Shown here in pieces: positions 5,603 to 7,240 of a stretch of DNA of 7,240 nucleotides (position 1 is the stretch's first letter; every line of letters begins with the position of its first letter). The notes beneath the pieces are model-generated. The model made no database searches, was not told where the DNA came from, and saw nothing but the letters and a program-made list of their open reading frames with translations. Origin of the DNA: Desulfonatronovibrio sp. (lineage in GTDB: Bacteria > Desulfobacterota > Desulfovibrionia > Desulfovibrionales > Desulfonatronovibrionaceae); assembly GCA_003558575.1 (NCBI GenBank), contig PWPY01000343.1:1-7240 (forward strand), written 5' to 3'. The position numbers and the translations under genes are program-made.

Positions 5603-7107
5603 ACACTTCAAATATCCCTGTCCTTATTCCGGCAGTATTTATGTTTGCTGCCCTGTTAGTTCCCCTGGTGGGTTTGTGGAAAAAATCACTTTCCATTTAT
5701 CCGGCCTTGCTGGGTTCACTGCTTGCAGCCTGGTTTTCAGCATCAGGACTGATGAGTACTATTGAGCACGGGCCCATCAGCTACCACTTGTCAGGCTGGG
5801 TTCCCCCCCTTGGAATAGAGTATATTCTGGACCCACTCTCTGCTTTTATCTGCTTAGTTATAACCTCAATTTCAACTATTGTTATTTTTTACTCCAGAAG
5901 CATTGTCAGGTTTGAAACCCCGGAAAAGGAAATGCCCTTTTATGCTTTGTGCATGCTTTTTCTCATGGGATTAACCGGCATGGTTATGACCGGAGACTTT
6001 TTCAATCTGTATGTATTCCTGGAGATTAGCGCTCTTGCCGGATACGCTCTTATTGCCATTGGAGACAAAAGGGCACCGGTTGCTGCTTTTAAATATCTGA
6101 CCCTTGGTACGGCTGGGGCAGCCTTTTATCTATTGGGTGTATCATTTATATTTATCAGCACAGGCACTCTGAATATGGGAGATGTGGCTTCAGTAATCCA
6201 TTTGGTGGATCATACTGTTCCTGTAATGATCGGTCTTAGCCTCATTGTCCTTGGAACCGGCCTGAAAATGGCCATGTTCCCCATGCACGCCTGGATGCCA
6301 GACGCTTACACCTATGCATCGTCTGCAGCCACGGCTCTTATAGCACCAATTGGTACAAAGGTTTCTGCGTATGTTCTTTTGCGTATCATGTTTGATGTTT
6401 TTGAACCGTCATACTCGGCCGGGGAATTACCTCTGGCTCAAATAGTTGGCTACCTGGGGGCTATTGGAGTTATCTGGGGATCTATCCTGGCTATCTGTCA
6501 AAAGGAACTTAAAACCATGCTGGCCTACAGTTCGGTAGCTCAGGTGGGATATATCGGAATTGGTATTGGGCTTGCTTCACCTCTTGGTTTTATTGGGGCT
6601 GTGCTGCACATTCTGAACCACGCCTGCATGAAGGCCTGTCTGTTTCTTATCAGCGGCAGCATGCGCTTTCGCCTTGGTCATTCATGGATTCCAAAGTTTG
6701 AAAATTCTTTACGCATTACCATGCCCTGGACAGCTGTGGCATTTGTTGTAGCTGCCATATCAATGATTGGCCTGCCTCCCACAGCCGGATTTTTCAGTAA
6801 GTGGTATCTCGCCCTTGGAAGTATTGAGCAGGGAGCATGGATTTTTCTAATTGTCCTGCTTGTGAGCAGTCTCCTCAACGCTGTTTATTTCTTCAGAATT
6901 ATTGAAAAAATGTACATAAGGCCCCAGAGTGAAGAGATGATCAAAGCTCAGGATCAAGATGGAACTCCTGTCTGGGGCAGGAAAGAAGCGCCATGGTCAA
7001 TGCTTGCTCCAGTAATGTTGCTGGCAACTTTATTAATAGTGCTTGGTATATTCAACGTCTGGATCGTAACCAATTTTATTGAATTTATGATACCCATAGG
7101 ATTATAG
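5599..7107 (+). CDS. mnhD: Antiporter-like subunit D (MnhD/MrpD, NuoL/M/N family)
   Basis: This is the large proton-conducting subunit: 502 residues, about 14 helices, the normal family length. Key residues are in place: E142 in FNLYVFLEISAL (helix 5), K223 in GLKMAMFPMHAWMPDAY (helix 7) with H230, K254 in GTKVSAYVLL, K305 in QKELKTMLAYSSVAQVGYI, H337 and H341-K345 in HILNHACMK, and K401 in GLPPTAGFFSKWYL (helix 12). The first two correspond to the glutamate-lysine pair essential in Bacillus MrpD; the others line the central hydrophilic axis. It starts with ATGA overlapping mnhC. MrpD, MbhH and the Nuo antiporter-like subunits are hard to separate by sequence, and the D assignment rests on motifs and on position after C. 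No residue loss suggests inactivity. Confidence 0.93.
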   Translation: MNTSNIPVLIPAVFMFAALLVPLVGLWKKSLSIYPALLGSLLAAWFSASGLMSTIEHGPISYHLSGWVPPLGIEYILDPLSAFICLVITSISTIVIFYSRSIVRFETPEKEMPFYALCMLFLMGLTGMVMTGDFFNLYVFLEISALAGYALIAIGDKRAPVAAFKYLTLGTAGAAFYLLGVSFIFISTGTLNMGDVASVIHLVDHTVPVMIGLSLIVLGTGLKMAMFPMHAWMPDAYTYASSAATALIAPIGTKVSAYVLLRIMFDVFEPSYSAGELPLAQIVGYLGAIGVIWGSILAICQKELKTMLAYSSVAQVGYIGIGIGLASPLGFIGAVLHILNHACMKACLFLISGSMRFRLGHSWIPKFENSLRITMPWTAVAFVVAAISMIGLPPTAGFFSKWYLALGSIEQGAWIFLIVLLVSSLLNAVYFFRIIEKMYIRPQSEEMIKAQDQDGTPVWGRKEAPWSMLAPVMLLATLLIVLGIFNVWIVTNFIEFMIPIGL

Positions 7108-7115
7108 CAGGAATC

Positions 7116-7240
7116 ATGAGCCCTGAAGTTTATACATCATCAATCCCTTTTCTGGCGGTAATTGTATCTCTGGTAGCAGTACCTTTGATTCTATTGTCCT
7201 CCAAAAAGCCTAATGTTAGAGAGTTCTGGACCTTAGCGGC
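7116..7240 (+). CDS. Further antiporter-like membrane subunit (partial, N-terminus only)
   Basis: An open frame begins at ATG 7116, 8 bases after mnhD, with AGGA 3 bases before it, and runs off the right edge after 41 full codons. The visible part has a hydrophobic helix at about 10-28 followed by SSKKPNVREFWTLA. A basic-Pro-Asn-x-Arg-Glu-x-Trp pattern after the first helix is something I associate with a second MrpD-like (NuoL/M family) subunit, as in operons where two or three such genes follow mrpC. Only 41 residues are in view, so the family call is tentative; that it is a membrane protein of the same operon is much firmer. Confidence 0.6.
   Translation, partial: MSPEVYTSSIPFLAVIVSLVAVPLILLSSKKPNVREFWTLA

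Overview
The window holds two divergently transcribed blocks from a bacterial chromosome, separated by a roughly 600-base AT-rich gap. The gene content is a ferredoxin-dependent 2-oxoacid oxidoreductase beside an Mrp/Mnh-type cation/proton antiporter module whose MrpA C-terminal part is split into separate small genes. This points to an anaerobe, and my best guess is a sulfate reducer of the Desulfobacterota, possibly from a saline or alkaline habitat. That placement rests on gene content and style only, with no marker gene in view, so it is weak.

Minus strand, 1-2451. Transcription runs right to left. First comes a secreted M14-family zinc peptidase (1528-2451) with a signal peptide and a complete zinc and catalytic residue set. 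After 63 bases comes a 2-oxoacid:acceptor oxidoreductase with fused gamma and alpha domains (korA-like), whose C-terminus runs off the left edge. Its usual thiamine-diphosphate-binding beta partner would lie further left and is not visible.

Gap, 2452-3048. I see no convincing gene. It contains a candidate promoter for the right-hand operon (perfect TTGACA inside an A/T-tract inverted repeat), a GC-rich hairpin with a TTCG loop, and some short repeats near the peptidase start.

Plus strand, 3049-7240. A tightly packed operon encodes, in order: MnhE, MnhF, MnhG, a DUF4040/MbhD-like protein, an MbhE-like protein, MnhB, MnhC, MnhD, and the first 41 codons of a further gene. Three junctions overlap and the others are 2-8 bases apart. 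The order E-F-G-(A')-(A'')-B-C-D is that of the ion-pumping half of archaeal Mbh/Mbx membrane complexes, not the classical mrpABCDEFG order. The products would form a membrane complex exchanging Na+ for H+. It could act as a stand-alone antiporter or as the ion-translocating arm of a ferredoxin- or hydrogenase-linked complex encoded further right. The reduced ferredoxin made by the korA product would suit the second case, but that link is inference.

No RNA genes, insertion sequences, CRISPR arrays or clear terminators were found. Nothing in the window amounts to an obviously undescribed system. The most interesting points are the split-MrpA architecture with a probable further antiporter-like subunit, and the structured gap.
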